A DNA stretch of 64,000 nt from Clostridiales bacterium UBA6114 (GCA_002423435.1 DIWE01000038.1:174216-238215); one strand, 5' to 3'; positions 49,231 through 58,932 are shown, counted from the first letter of the stretch. The notes: generated from the sequence alone by a model not told the origin. Numbers and translations: made by a program.

Positions 49231-50056
49231 TTTCCGAGTCCTCCAAAAGGGCGCGCAGGCTGTTTTTCAGCACGAAGCTCCTGTATTCGCCCGAGCCCTC
49301 CACATCGCCGTAAGCCGGTTCAGGAAGCAAACCGGCCGCTTTTTCCGCCCGCATATCGCAGGGCACCGTTCGGTCGTTCAAAACGGCTTCGATCTCTTGA
49401 CTGCGGAAGGGATGAGAGCAGATACCGGTAAATGCGGCGCGCAGCAAATCATCTTTCCAGATTGCAGTCACATTGATCAGGGGATAGTCGATTTTCTCAT
49501 TCGCCGTCCTTTTGATGTGTGCGCAGCGCGCGTGCAGCGCCCACCCGGGAACATGCACCTGCACGACAAACTCGCCCGGCTTTAACTGCATCCGCCCCTG
49601 AAACACGCTTTGAAAAGGAGCGGTGCGCAAGCCTTCCGGACCATAAAGGGTGACATCCGCGTCAGAGAGCATCAGCGGCAGGCTGGTTTCCCGGTAGATG
49701 ATCGTTCCGCAAAGATTGCCGCCGAGTGTGATCCGGCATTGGTTTGTGTGGTCGGCGATCCGCCCGCAGGCAAGCCCGAGCAGGGGAAAAGCCTTCGATC
49801 CCTTGATTTGGTTTAACGTACACGCAGCGCCGATATGAAGAGTCTGCCCGTCAATCGTTAGCATCGCGCATTCGGGAATATTTTTGATGTCGATCACGGC
49901 GTCCGGCCGGATGGAGCCTGCGCGGCACATGGTGATCGTCTCGCTGCCCCCGGCGTAATAAACCGCAGTTTTCCCTTCGGCCTGCAGCTTATTGTATTCG
50001 TCTGCGGCTTCCTTCATGGAATCCGGACGACAATAGATAAAATCAAACGGGATCAT
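49217..50056 (-). CDS. molybdenum hydroxylase, FAD-binding medium subunit
   Basis: This 279-residue subunit has the FAD_binding_5 domain. It starts FDFIYCRPDSMKEA, has the pyrophosphate site YYAGGSETITM and NQCRITLGGNLCG, and a C-terminal CO_deh_flav_C part. The ATG at 50056 overlaps the stop of the large subunit (ATGA), which fixes the start. It accepts electrons from the Fe-S subunit and passes them to NAD or another acceptor. Confidence 0.9.
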   Translation of the reverse strand: MIPFDFIYCRPDSMKEAADEYNKLQAEGKTAVYYAGGSETITMCRAGSIRPDAVIDIKNIPECAMLTIDGQTLHIGAACTLNQIKGSKAFPLLGLACGRIADHTNQCRITLGGNLCGTIIYRETSLPLMLSDADVTLYGPEGLRTAPFQSVFQGRMQLKPGEFVVQVHVPGWALHARCAHIKRTANEKIDYPLINVTAIWKDDLLRAAFTGICSHPFRSQEIEAVLNDRTVPCDMRAEKAAGLLPEPAYGDVEGSGEYRSFVLKNSLRALLEDSENGEI

Positions 50057-52383
50057 GAATGGCCCTCCGCCGATATTCGCCAAATTTTCTCCGGGGTGAG
50101 CGGCAGCGAGGAAAATTCCTTCCCGAAGGCCGCGGAGAGCGCACCCGCGAGCGCCGCGGGCATGCCGATAATGCCGTGTTCGGCATAGCTGCGCACGCCG
50201 TAAGGTGATTCACTCTCGGGCGTTTCCACAAAATCCACCCGGTAGTCCGGTTCCTGGCCGATATGCATAAGCTTGTAGGTTCGGAGATTGGGAGCCCGAG
50301 GGATACCGTCCACGTCATAGGAAAAAGCCTCGCGGCTCGCCATGCTGATGCCCATCGCCATTCCTCCGGCCACCATGGAGCGCATGGATTCCGGATTGAT
50401 CACGCGGCCGACATCGATTACGGTTGAGGCAGCGATAACACGGTAAGTATAAGTCTTTAAATCTGCCTCGACCTCGACGACCTGCGCGCCCAGCGTCCAG
50501 GCGGGGCCGGTTTTGCCCTGCCCTGTATCGGGGTTAAGCAGGCTTAGCCCCTTGAGCATAAATCCGCCCCGGCCTAATACGGGTTCTCCGATCGACGATC
50601 CGTCAGGCGCCTTATAGCCCTGTACAATATCTTTGAACGCTAGAAAGTGTTCCGGATTCTTTCTGGAAAACACCCGTCCGTTTGCAACTTCAATTTCATC
50701 GGCGGGGCATCCGAACGCCTGCGCGCCGTTTGAGCGCAGCTGGCCGAGCATATCGTCGGCGGCGCGCACTACGGCATGGCCCGCCATGTATTCGGTGAGG
50801 CTCGCCACCGTTTTCCAGTGCTCCGGTGCGACGCAGGTGTCTACCGCCATCACAACATGAACCTGCCCGGGGTCGATGTGCAGTTTTTCGGCGAGAATCT
50901 GGGCGAGATGGGTCTGTCCGCCTGAGCCTATTTCAACGACTCCCGTGTTCAGATTGACGCTTCCGTCGGGATTAAAGGTAATGAGCGCGCCGGATATGGC
51001 GTCGGTCGGGGGATTCTCGGTTTTCCAAAAGCATGCCACGCCCTTGGCGCGCACTGTATTATGCTTAACCGGGACTGGATTTCCGCCGTCCCATTCCGAC
51101 AGCATCTTTACCTTGTCCAGGCATTGCTTAAGGTCGCCCATAAGGCTATCAGAGCACAACACCTGCGAGGGGGTCAGGCTGCCCAGCCGGATCGCGTTTC
51201 GGATGCGTAGCTCCAGCGGGTCAATCATGCATTTGCGCGCCAGCATATCAAGCGCGCGCTCTATGCAGAAGGTGCATGATTCATGGGCAAAGCTTCGGTA
51301 GGACGTCGCGTAGGTATGGTTCGTGTAAACGCAAAGCGCATCGCAGGACAGGTTTTCAATATGATACGGGCCGGTGCAGTCAACCGCGATCGCTTTGGTC
51401 ATATAAGGCGAAATATCGGTATAAGCGCCGCAGTCCAGATAGTACGTAAGCTCCGCGGCCTGAATGACGCCTTCTTTGTCCGCGCCGATTTTGATGTCGG
51501 CTTCCAGTCCGATACGGCAGGGCATTGATGCCATGTCCTGCTCCCGGGGAATCGTAAGCCGCACTTCCTTGCCGCCTGCGCTGCGCGATGCGAGATAGGC
51601 CAATATTTCAAGCGTAACGGGAGCCTTCCCTCCAAAACCTCCCCCGACGAACGGAACCCGCACCTGTATCTGTCCTGCGGGGATCAAAAACGCTTCGGAA
51701 AGCTGCTTTCGGACGGCGTACGGGGCCTGAGAGGAAGTTGTGATCAGCACAATTCCGTCCGATGAAATTTCCGCGCGGGCCGAGCGCACCTCCATGGCGA
51801 GATGATCCGACGGCGGTAAAAAAAAACGCTGCCGGGCGATAACGTCACAGCGGTCAAAAGCCTGCGCCGTATTTCCTTTTCGCATGCGATATCGGCTGGC
51901 AATATTGGTCCCCGCTTCCAGATATATATCCGTCATTACTTTTTTGTATCCGTTTACCCGATCGTGTATCAGGGCCGCACCGTCGGCCAGTGCCTGCGAA
52001 GGGGTCAGTATGACCGGAAGCTGCTCGTATTTTACCTCGATGAGCCTTACCGCCTCTTCAGCCGTAGGCTTGTCCAGGGCGACTACCATAGCCACGGGCT
52101 CTCCCGCATAACGTACGACATCCCGCGCGAGAGCCGGCCGGTCCAATACCAGCGGTCCGAACAATTCCGGACAATCCGCGCCGGTCAATACAGCCTTTAC
52201 ACCCTTGACCGCCAGAGCCTTTGAGGTGTCGATGCTCAGAATGCGCGCGTGCGCATATATGCTCGTAAGAAGCCGGGCTGCAAGTATGCCTGCCGTCGGA
52301 AAATCATCCGTATACTGCGCTCTGCCCGTGACCTTGTCCCATGCCTCCTTGCGCTTAATGCTTTTCCCAATTGCCGTATTCAC
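50053..52383 (-). CDS. molybdenum hydroxylase, large molybdopterin-binding subunit
   Basis: This 776-residue subunit binds the molybdenum cofactor. It opens with KVTGRAQYTDDFPTAGILAARLL, contains VGGGFGGKAPVTLEILAYLAS (cofactor and substrate channel), SFAHESCTFCIERALDMLA and VEIGSGGQTHLAQI, and near the C-terminus YGVRSYAEHGIIG, where the catalytic Glu lies. Length and order are normal. The start is a GTG at 52383 with AGGGTAGG just upstream. The substrate, a purine, an aldehyde or another heterocycle, cannot be decided from sequence. The divergent ferritin-like gene at 52532 may be functionally linked. Confidence 0.9.
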   Translation of the reverse strand: MNTAIGKSIKRKEAWDKVTGRAQYTDDFPTAGILAARLLTSIYAHARILSIDTSKALAVKGVKAVLTGADCPELFGPLVLDRPALARDVVRYAGEPVAMVVALDKPTAEEAVRLIEVKYEQLPVILTPSQALADGAALIHDRVNGYKKVMTDIYLEAGTNIASRYRMRKGNTAQAFDRCDVIARQRFFLPPSDHLAMEVRSARAEISSDGIVLITTSSQAPYAVRKQLSEAFLIPAGQIQVRVPFVGGGFGGKAPVTLEILAYLASRSAGGKEVRLTIPREQDMASMPCRIGLEADIKIGADKEGVIQAAELTYYLDCGAYTDISPYMTKAIAVDCTGPYHIENLSCDALCVYTNHTYATSYRSFAHESCTFCIERALDMLARKCMIDPLELRIRNAIRLGSLTPSQVLCSDSLMGDLKQCLDKVKMLSEWDGGNPVPVKHNTVRAKGVACFWKTENPPTDAISGALITFNPDGSVNLNTGVVEIGSGGQTHLAQILAEKLHIDPGQVHVVMAVDTCVAPEHWKTVASLTEYMAGHAVVRAADDMLGQLRSNGAQAFGCPADEIEVANGRVFSRKNPEHFLAFKDIVQGYKAPDGSSIGEPVLGRGGFMLKGLSLLNPDTGQGKTGPAWTLGAQVVEVEADLKTYTYRVIAASTVIDVGRVINPESMRSMVAGGMAMGISMASREAFSYDVDGIPRAPNLRTYKLMHIGQEPDYRVDFVETPESESPYGVRSYAEHGIIGMPAALAGALSAAFGKEFSSLPLTPEKIWRISAEGHS

Positions 52384-52531
52384 GCAAGCCTACCCTGCCT
52401 TTCACTATTATTATTAAGTTTTTCCATTTCATTTTGCATTATTCCGAAATAACGAATCGTCGGGGGTTATATTTTGAATAGTTTTAAGGCCGCGGCAAAC
52501 AATAAAAATAAAAAAGCGAAGGAGCAACGAA

Positions 52532-53791
52532 ATGAATCCATTTGATCAAAAGCCTATTAAAATGGAAGACGGTATTATGGATTGGTCCACCGTCTACCCG
52601 CAGCCATACAACAAGCAAACCGTCGACCCATACACCAGGATCCGGATTATCCTGATGAACGGCATCGAAGTGGAAGCGACGATGTTCAAGCATCAGTTCC
52701 ACCGCAACTGCCAGAATAACGATTTGCGCCGCGAGCTGGCCCTGTCCCGGCGCGTTGAACAGCAGCAGCAAAAACACGTAAACTGGCTCAAGCCCATTGA
52801 TGAAACACAGCTTGAGACGACCATCGGATATGAACACGTCGCGGTCGATCTGACCGCATGGCTTGCGCAGAACGAGCCCAACGCCTATGTAAAGCAGGCT
52901 CTGGACTTTGCCCTTCTGGAGGATTTTGACCACCTGTACCGGTATTCGAACCTCCTGGATTTGGATTCCCAGATCCCGGCGCAAAACCTCGTCAAAAGCT
53001 ATGTGGACATCACGCCGGGGCGCCCCACCATCGCCGAGCATCGGTTCCCGTTTGAGTCGGTGAAAAATCCGGTCGACTTTAAGACCGCGGATATTCGGAC
53101 AAAGCTCAACACGCTGATCATCACCTCGGGCGAGCAGCAGACCATGAATTTCTATATGAATCTCGGCAACACCTATTACAATGATCTGGGCCGCCAGCTG
53201 TATCTGGAGATCGCCATGATCGAGGAGCAACACGTCAGCCATTACGGATCGCTATTAGACCCCAAGGCCACGTGGCTTGAAAACTTGCTGCTGCATGAAT
53301 ATATGGAGTGCTATCTCTATTATTCGTTTTACCAGGACGAGCTGGACGCGAATGTGAAATCGGTCTGGGAGCTGCATCTTGAGCAGGAGATTTCGCATCT
53401 GCACAAAGCGGCCGGGCTGCTCAAACAATATGAAGGCAAGGACTGGCAGCAGGTGATTCCGGGCGGCGAGTTCCCGAAGCTTTTACAGTTTCATGACACT
53501 CGCGACTATGTCCGCGAAATACTCGCCCAGCAGATACAGCTTACGGCAAACCGGGAGCAGTATATACCCGTTTCCGAGCTGCCGCAAAATCATGAATTTT
53601 TCTGGTGTCAGGACCGCATGAACCATGACTTAAACGCCGTTGCCAGCCACAACGTCATTGCTGCGCACCAGCAGAAGTTCAATGTCGATTACCGCGGGGA
53701 ATCAAAGCCGAATCCGGTCCAGGAGCTGTCCGATAGAACAACGGACAACACGAAGATCGCGCGCACTGCGAAAGTTCCGGTTTTTTCGTAA
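52532..53791 (+). CDS. ferritin-like di-metal protein of unknown function
   Basis: This 419-residue protein has several long helices with spaced Glu and His residues. One set, E101, D131/H134 (in EDFDHL), E201 (SGEQQT) and E231/H234 (IEEQH), has the spacing of a ferritin-like di-iron or di-manganese site. A second, E256, E259, E286/H289, repeats the pattern. The rest has no signal peptide or membrane helix. I recognise the fold type but not a named family. GGAGC eight bases upstream sets the start. It is transcribed divergently from the molybdenum hydroxylase, with about 150 bases between. It could be an oxygenase-like or peroxide-protection protein, but this is open. Confidence 0.65.
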   Translation: MNPFDQKPIKMEDGIMDWSTVYPQPYNKQTVDPYTRIRIILMNGIEVEATMFKHQFHRNCQNNDLRRELALSRRVEQQQQKHVNWLKPIDETQLETTIGYEHVAVDLTAWLAQNEPNAYVKQALDFALLEDFDHLYRYSNLLDLDSQIPAQNLVKSYVDITPGRPTIAEHRFPFESVKNPVDFKTADIRTKLNTLIITSGEQQTMNFYMNLGNTYYNDLGRQLYLEIAMIEEQHVSHYGSLLDPKATWLENLLLHEYMECYLYYSFYQDELDANVKSVWELHLEQEISHLHKAAGLLKQYEGKDWQQVIPGGEFPKLLQFHDTRDYVREILAQQIQLTANREQYIPVSELPQNHEFFWCQDRMNHDLNAVASHNVIAAHQQKFNVDYRGESKPNPVQELSDRTTDNTKIARTAKVPVFS

Positions 53792-53815
53792 AATAAAGTG
53801 ATATCAAGATAAATC

Positions 53816-53847
53816 AAGCACTCCGTCCCGATCGTGGCGGAGTGCTT
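53816..53847. terminator. hairpin between convergent genes
   Basis: AAGCACTCCG and CGGAGTGCTT form a perfect 10-bp stem with a 12-base loop, 25 bases after the ferritin-like gene and 20 bases after the stop of the convergent membrane gene. The following T-run is weak, so termination may be partial. Confidence 0.6.
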
Positions 53848-53866
53848 GCCCTATATTTCATTTGGC

Positions 53867-54580
53867 TTACAGTAAAAGCTCCAGGGCAATATTTGCGCAG
53901 ACCATCAGAATCACCGCGCAGGTTTTCAATACCGGCATTGCATGAGCCGGTATCGCCACCGCCGCACGGACGGACATAAGTTTTTGTTCCGCCGCTTCAA
54001 TCGGCCGGAAAATTACGTCTTTAAACCGGTAGCCGATGAATAAAAGAAAACTGGTGATCAAATTCTGCGTTACAAAAAACGGTATGAATTTTTGAGCGCT
54101 GCTGATGACCGAAACCTCGCGGATCCAGTCGGGAACCAAAAAGAGCAGATAGAGGATATACAAAAGGCGCCAGCCGGTATTCATTGACAAAGCGGCGATG
54201 GCCTTTATGGGCAGGCTTTTCTGTTTTTTGCCGCAAAGCCGGTTAAGCACAAAAATCGCCAAAGCCATTGCCGACGCCTCAAAAACAATGGAAATTGCCG
54301 GATTGATCACTCTGTCGATTCTTCCCGGCAGCAACAGATTCAGCATTTTGATCGACGCGCACAGGATCCCGACAGTTAAAACGGACGAAACCCTGCTCGT
54401 TTTGCGGTAAACATTTGCCATAAAGAAACAGGCGACCGGATACCAGACAAGCCAGCTGACACTGAAGGGAAGCAAATGCAGCAGATACCCGACGGTAGCC
54501 TCAAAAATGCCCCACATGGTTCCCCATATTACAATATTAAGAAAATTCGAATATCCCTTCGTTTGCTCCCCGTTACTCAT
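53867..54580 (-). CDS. integral membrane protein of unknown function
   Basis: This 237-residue protein has six or seven predicted helices. It begins with a short hydrophilic segment followed by YSNFLNIVIWGTMWGIFEATVGYLLHLLP. It has a moderately basic loop in the middle and a C-terminal helix. I do not recognise a family; the layout (about six helices, Gly/Glu in helix 1) somewhat resembles ECF-type substrate-binding membrane proteins. The ATG at 54580 follows GGGGGAAAG. Its location beside the molybdenum hydroxylase locus suggests a possible import or cofactor role, which is inference. Confidence 0.6.
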   Translation of the reverse strand: MSNGEQTKGYSNFLNIVIWGTMWGIFEATVGYLLHLLPFSVSWLVWYPVACFFMANVYRKTSRVSSVLTVGILCASIKMLNLLLPGRIDRVINPAISIVFEASAMALAIFVLNRLCGKKQKSLPIKAIAALSMNTGWRLLYILYLLFLVPDWIREVSVISSAQKFIPFFVTQNLITSFLLFIGYRFKDVIFRPIEAAEQKLMSVRAAVAIPAHAMPVLKTCAVILMVCANIALELLL

Positions 54581-54642
54581 CGTTCTTTCCCCCAATTCGC
54601 ATACTGAAAATCTTTACGCATTTCTATGCCGCTTTCCAATAA

Positions 54643-54676
54643 AAAATGCCGGCAGACAAGCTCTGACCGGCATTTT
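54643..54676 (-). terminator. terminator behind the VanZ-like gene
   Basis: AAAATGCCGG and CCGGCATTTT pair over 10 bp with a 14-base loop. On the minus strand the stem is followed by TTTTTTATT. It lies about 100 bases past the stop of the VanZ-like gene. Confidence 0.72.
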
Positions 54677-54776
54677 GAGACCATTACTGCTACGCATTGA
54701 AGAGGCATAGGAATTACGTCCCCTACGAAGGTCGTGCCTTTCTGTGCGACGCTCCAATCCGAATAACATCATATGA

Positions 54777-55265
54777 TCATTTCATTGTGTATTTCATTTT
54801 CTTGATAGCAAAGCGAAAAACCAGAATGGCAATACCGATTCCCACCAATATTCCAATGTTATCGATGCCCACATCCAAAAGCTGACCGCTCCGACCGGGT
54901 ACAAATGTTTGGTAGAATTCATCGATAACCGAAAATGCAGAGGCCAGAAGCCATGTAAAAATAAGAGAATAGCTGAGCTTCCATTTTTGGAGCGTTATAT
55001 AAAAAGCATTACAGCATAGGATGGATAAAACACAGTAGTTAAACATATGTGCGCATTTCCGGATGATGGTATCCAGCATGCCCCAACTAATGCTTTGGCT
55101 TCCTACTGTTCTGACAATCCGATTTACAACAGGCAAAACAAACTCAACAATAGACCCGCTTTTCGCATTGGATACCATAGAAGGATCGCTGGAAAAGGAT
55201 AAAATGACACCCATATAGAAAGCAACCAATATCCATGAGATCCAAAAGCTTACTTTCTTCATCAC
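54777..55265 (-). CDS. VanZ-like membrane protein
   Basis: This 162-residue protein has four membrane helices. The VanZ pattern is visible: LSFSSDPSMVS after helix 1, RKCAHMFNYCVLSILCCNAF in helix 2 and SVIDEFYQTFVPGRSGQLLDVGIDNIG before the last helix, where the Asp-Glu and Arg of the family occur. VanZ proteins give low-level teicoplanin resistance in one case but are widespread; their general role is unknown, perhaps in lipid-linked glycan handling. About 900 bases away a second VanZ-like N-terminus has been broken by a transposase relic. Confidence 0.8.
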   Translation of the reverse strand: MMKKVSFWISWILVAFYMGVILSFSSDPSMVSNAKSGSIVEFVLPVVNRIVRTVGSQSISWGMLDTIIRKCAHMFNYCVLSILCCNAFYITLQKWKLSYSLIFTWLLASAFSVIDEFYQTFVPGRSGQLLDVGIDNIGILVGIGIAILVFRFAIKKMKYTMK

Positions 55266-55462
55266 GACAAACCATCTATCTTTCTTCTAGTAAATAATCG
55301 GACTAGTTTCCTCTGTATCAACAAATTCAATCTATTCTATTAAACCAATGGATTTTAAATAGGAAATCCGCTTTTTTGAAAAAATCAAAAGAAATAAATC
55401 CTTCAAATATTGTCTTACATAATAACCTCTGAAAAATACGGCATGTGCTATCCAGTGGGACC

Positions 55463-56059
55463 TTAACCCCAGATTTGTGCCAAACCAAAAGTTAGTCCAG
55501 AATGGGTTTGTTCAGATTTTTGATCCAGAATCTTTGCATATTCAGCGGGGGTCAGATTGCCAAAAGCACTATGCGGCCTGAAATGATTGTATTCCGATTT
55601 CCATGCCTCAATAAGCTCTCTTGCTTCATAAAGGTTCTTAAACCAATGGGTACTCAGGCACGCTTCCCGAAATTTGCCGTTGAAACTCTCAATATAGGCA
55701 TTTTGAACCGGCTTGTCCGGCTCAATGAACAGATGAGTGATCTTTTTTCCATACGTCCATTCACTCAGGGCTACACTTGTAAACTCAGGCCCGTTATCCG
55801 TGAGGATTTCACGGGGATAGCCTCTGAAAAATGCGATTCTGTTTAATACGGACGCAACCCTTTGGCCGGAAATCGATTTGTCAACTTCAAGGGCCAGACA
55901 TTCCCGTGTGGCTTCGTCGATCACGGTCAGTATCTTGATTCGCCGCCCATTTGCCATTGCATCGGATACGAAGTCGAACGACCATCTGGTATTGGGGGCA
56001 ATGACGGCGCCCGGTCTCCCACGCTTAGCTCTTTGAAGTTGAAGGGGAGAATTGGCACC
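55463..56059 (-). pseudogene. IS3-family transposase (OrfB), 5' part lost
   Basis: This about 200-codon fragment is the integrase core of an IS3-type transposase: APNTRWSFDFVSDAMANGRR with the first catalytic Asp, LTDNGPEFTSVAL with the second and QNAYIESFNGKFREACL with the Glu, ending RPHSAFGNLTPAEYA. It most resembles the IS51/IS407 groups. The normal N-terminal 80-90 residues (HTH) are gone, and the frame continues upstream into the remains of a VanZ-like gene. No second open frame (OrfA) or clear terminal repeat was found. It is probably inactive. Confidence 0.78.
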
Positions 56060-56212
56060 GGAGTCCACCACCGGCTGCACCGCCGCCGCGACGGCCTTAC
56101 TCTCCGCTTTGGAAACCGCGTGGGTCGTCAGGGAGCTATGAAGGATTAATGCGATGGCGAAGAGGGCGGCAAGAGAGAGAATAAGGGCGAAGAGGATTTT
56201 CCCTTTAATATC
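56060..56212 (-). pseudogene. broken N-terminus of a VanZ-like gene joined to the transposase
   Basis: About 51 codons in frame with the transposase relic encode a basic N-terminus, one membrane helix (ILFALILSLAALFAIALIL) and HSSLTTHAVSKAESKAV. This resembles the first helix and loop of VanZ-like proteins, such as the intact one at 54777. No ATG, GTG or TTG in frame was seen upstream. An insertion and deletion seem to have joined the two reading frames. Confidence 0.5.
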
Positions 56213-56271
56213 TGCTACCGCCTTTCCTACACACGATTAATATATATCATCAATAAAGTGGAAATCCAAAA

Positions 56272-57474
56272 TCATGGCTGCTTACTGACAAATAAATGAA
56301 GATCGCGATACAGCTTTCGCCTTTTTCGAGCGATGGACATGATGGAAAGAATGTGCCATTTTCCATTGCCGTTTTTCCGCGAGCGAACAACCGATTTTAA
56401 AGGAATATAGATCCAAAATGCAGGTAATAAAAAAGGGAATCTGTTTACGATGGAATAACGTGTTCTGGCTTTTATGCTTAATTTTGTAATCAATGAGCCG
56501 ACCCAAGTTTTTTCTATTCCGAGATGGGGAGTCCTGACAAACATACAGCTGAATGAACGATCCGGTGATACAGATCTGGCAATACCGCCGTCGAGCACTT
56601 CATTTATCATCCGAGAAACCACTATCTTGTCAACGCTCCGGCTCCATTCAAGCTGAGACATGCCAAGAAAGTGCGTACAAGTCTGCGTCAGTACCCTTGC
56701 GAAGGGCAGTACGCCGCAGCGGGCGAAGTCGCTGAGCATATCATCGTCAATGACATCCCTGTACCGATAGACACAGACCGCCCAGTCGCACAGCTGTCTC
56801 AGACCGATACTGGAGCTGGTCATATGACGTTCCATATGGAAGAGCAGCGATAGAAGCTGATATTTTGGGAGCAACACGGGAAAGGCCCATTCATTTATTG
56901 TCGAACTGGAAATTTGATCAAGGGCATGGGAAAACAGATCAATGCAATATTGTCCGGCACTGTTGTCCGGAAAACACGACACCGCGCGATGAAGCTCTAC
57001 ACTTACCCCATTTTTCGAAAATGAGGTGTGAAAACTGTGTTTCGTACCATGGCGCACACAGCCGGCGCCCTCGAGCAAATCGGCGGCGCTCAGGAAGTCG
57101 TTTTGCCTTACCAAAATATCGATGTCCCCGTGCTGTCGCAATTCCGGATGTGGATAACACGTGGCAACGCTGGCTCCTTTGTATATGGCACATGGCATGT
57201 CATTTGAGTGCAATGCAGTCAGCAGCTCATTCTGAATGTTTAGCAATTGTTCGCCCCAGTAGGCGGATTTTATTGCTGACGAACGCACGATGTGCAATAC
57301 CTCGTCAGGCACGGAACTGATATTTGCTATTCCTGTCGATAAGAGTGGAATAACGCCATGGTTTGAAGAAGTGAAAATAACATCATTCCAATTCCCGCAT
57401 GCAGGCACGCCAAGATTTGTATCAAATAGTTCGCTGGCCAGCATGTTCAATACTATAAGCTCCGTTGAGTTCAT
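56272..57474 (-). CDS. nucleotidyltransferase-fold protein (NTP_transf_5 / PF14907-like)
   Basis: This 400-residue protein has the short nucleotidyltransferase signature KGASVATCYPHPELRQHGDIDILV (about 100-123), with the Gly-Asp-x-Asp metal site, followed by ADLLEGAGCVRHG and SVELHRAVSCF. This pattern defines the PF14907 family, often found near polysaccharide and lasso-peptide gene clusters. The C-terminal 250 residues are helical, with a hydrophobic stretch (RFPFLLPAFWIYIPLKSV) near the end. No nearby biosynthetic partner is obvious; the decayed sugar-nucleotide genes follow 190 bases upstream. Its role is unknown. Confidence 0.72.
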   Translation of the reverse strand: MNSTELIVLNMLASELFDTNLGVPACGNWNDVIFTSSNHGVIPLLSTGIANISSVPDEVLHIVRSSAIKSAYWGEQLLNIQNELLTALHSNDMPCAIYKGASVATCYPHPELRQHGDIDILVRQNDFLSAADLLEGAGCVRHGTKHSFHTSFSKNGVSVELHRAVSCFPDNSAGQYCIDLFSHALDQISSSTINEWAFPVLLPKYQLLSLLFHMERHMTSSSIGLRQLCDWAVCVYRYRDVIDDDMLSDFARCGVLPFARVLTQTCTHFLGMSQLEWSRSVDKIVVSRMINEVLDGGIARSVSPDRSFSCMFVRTPHLGIEKTWVGSLITKLSIKARTRYSIVNRFPFLLPAFWIYIPLKSVVRSRKNGNGKWHILSIMSIARKRRKLYRDLHLFVSKQP

Positions 57475-57667
57475 GTTTCACCTTCGTTCAACTAAGAAAT
57501 GTTTGGTATAATAGGCCAGGTTCATAAGGCACGTTGCACTCATGTATTAACAATAGAACTGAATCAGAAGACATGTCAGACAAGAAAATATCAGAATATT
57601 AATGGCTTACAATTCCCCATATCTGATAGAGTACAGTTATCATAAGATGACTAAAAATCATACATCT

Positions 57668-58478
57668 TTAAATTATTTGTTGGCAGCATGGATCAATCCC
57701 ATCCAAATTTCTGGTATATACTTTTTGCCGGACATCATCCAGACAGCTGTTATACCGGTTCGCAACAATAGCATCACTATGGCTCTTGAACATAGCCAGG
57801 TTATTCACCACTTTGCTACCGAAGAACGTCGTGCCGTCCTCCAGTGTCGGTTCGTAAACAATAACCGTTGCGCCCTTTGCCTTGATGCGCTTCATAACAC
57901 CCTGAATGGAGCCCTGGCGGAAGTTATCAGAATCGTTCTTCATTGTCAGCCGATAGATGCCGATGGTCATGTCCTTTTCCCTGCGGACATCCCAGGCACT
58001 GTTGGCCTCATAGTAGCCTGCAAGATGCACAGCACACGGTCGGCAATAAAGTCCTTCCGGGTGCGGTTGCTTTCAACTATGGCCTCAATCAGATTTTCTG
58101 GCACATCGGCATAGTTCGCCAGCAGCTGCTTCGTGTCCTTTGGCAGGCAGTATCCGCCATAGCCAAAGGATGGGTTATTGTAATGGCTGCCAATACGCGG
58201 GTCCAGGCAAAGACCGTTGATGAGTTGTTGTGTATTTAAGCCTTTAATCTCCGCGTAGGTATCCAACTCGTTGAAAAGCTGACACGCAAGGCAAGGTGTG
58301 TATTGGCGAAGAGCTTGACTGCCTCCGCCTCCGCAAAGCCCATAAACAGCGTGTCAATATTCTCTTTGACAGCGCCCCCCTGCAGAAGTCCTGCAAAAGT
58401 GTAGGCCACTTCCACCAAGTGTTTATCCTCCATGTCCGTGCCGAATTCGGCTGGGATACAGATTATAATATAGTGCAT
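57668..58478 (-). pseudogene. ugd: decayed UDP-glucose 6-dehydrogenase
   Basis: Pieces of a UDP-glucose dehydrogenase can be read in three frames from right to left. First comes EAVKLFANTHLALRVS, then PSFGYGGYCLPKDTKQLLAN with the catalytic Cys, and EAIVESNRTRKDFIADRVL. After a frameshift near 58025 follow AGYYEANSAWDV, IGIYRLTMKNDSDNFRQGS and VIVYEPTLEDGTTFFGSK. A frameshift also lies near 58255. The NAD-binding N-terminus is missing, and IIICIPAEFG is joined directly to AGLLQGGAVKENI, so a central part is deleted too. The gene cannot be functional. It would have made UDP-glucuronate. Confidence 0.8.
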
Positions 58479-58566
58479 GACCCCGCCGCACCGGCGTTCT
58501 ATATTGTCTGTATAATGGCACTCAATCCAAATCCAGATTCAGTGCCGTTGTACCATTATTCGTTTA

Positions 58567-58927
58567 TCAGTATTTTCTCCATACCATCCTGTCAACCACG
58601 CCCGTATAGAATTGAATGATCTTGACTACCTTGCTGCTCACGTTCTTATCGGTGTAATCCGGTACTGGGATTCCGTAGTCGCCGTTTTCGTTCATGTCAA
58701 CCGCAGTAGTAACTGGCTTGCAGAAGGCTGTTCTCATCAATCCCGGCAAAGCAAGCCTTGTCGAGTGCCTCCGGACGCTCGGTAGAGGTGCGGATGCAGA
58801 TTGCCGGGAACGGATGACCGATTGAAGTGAAGAAACTGGATTCCTCCGGTAGTGTTCCGGAATCGGAAACAACCGCATATGCGTTCATCTGCAAACAGTT
58901 ATAGTCATGGAATCCAAGCGACTCGTG
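58567..58927 (-). pseudogene. C-terminal fragment of a UDP-N-acetylglucosamine 2-epimerase-like gene
   Basis: HESLGFHDYNCLQMNAYAVV, then VSDSGTLPEESSFFTSIGHP, RTSTERPEALDKACF and, after a frameshift near 58720, VDMNENGDYGIPVPDYTDKN match the C-terminal third of FnlC/Cap5G/WecB-type epimerases. The last residues, GVVDRMVWRKY, are intact. The rest of the gene is gone, and the fragment is joined to an fnlA-like fragment. Confidence 0.78.
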
Positions 58928-58932
58928 CTACA

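Noticed and set aside
54690..54776. GC-rich stretch checked as a tRNA or riboswitch
   Set aside because: No cloverleaf or known aptamer could be folded by eye.
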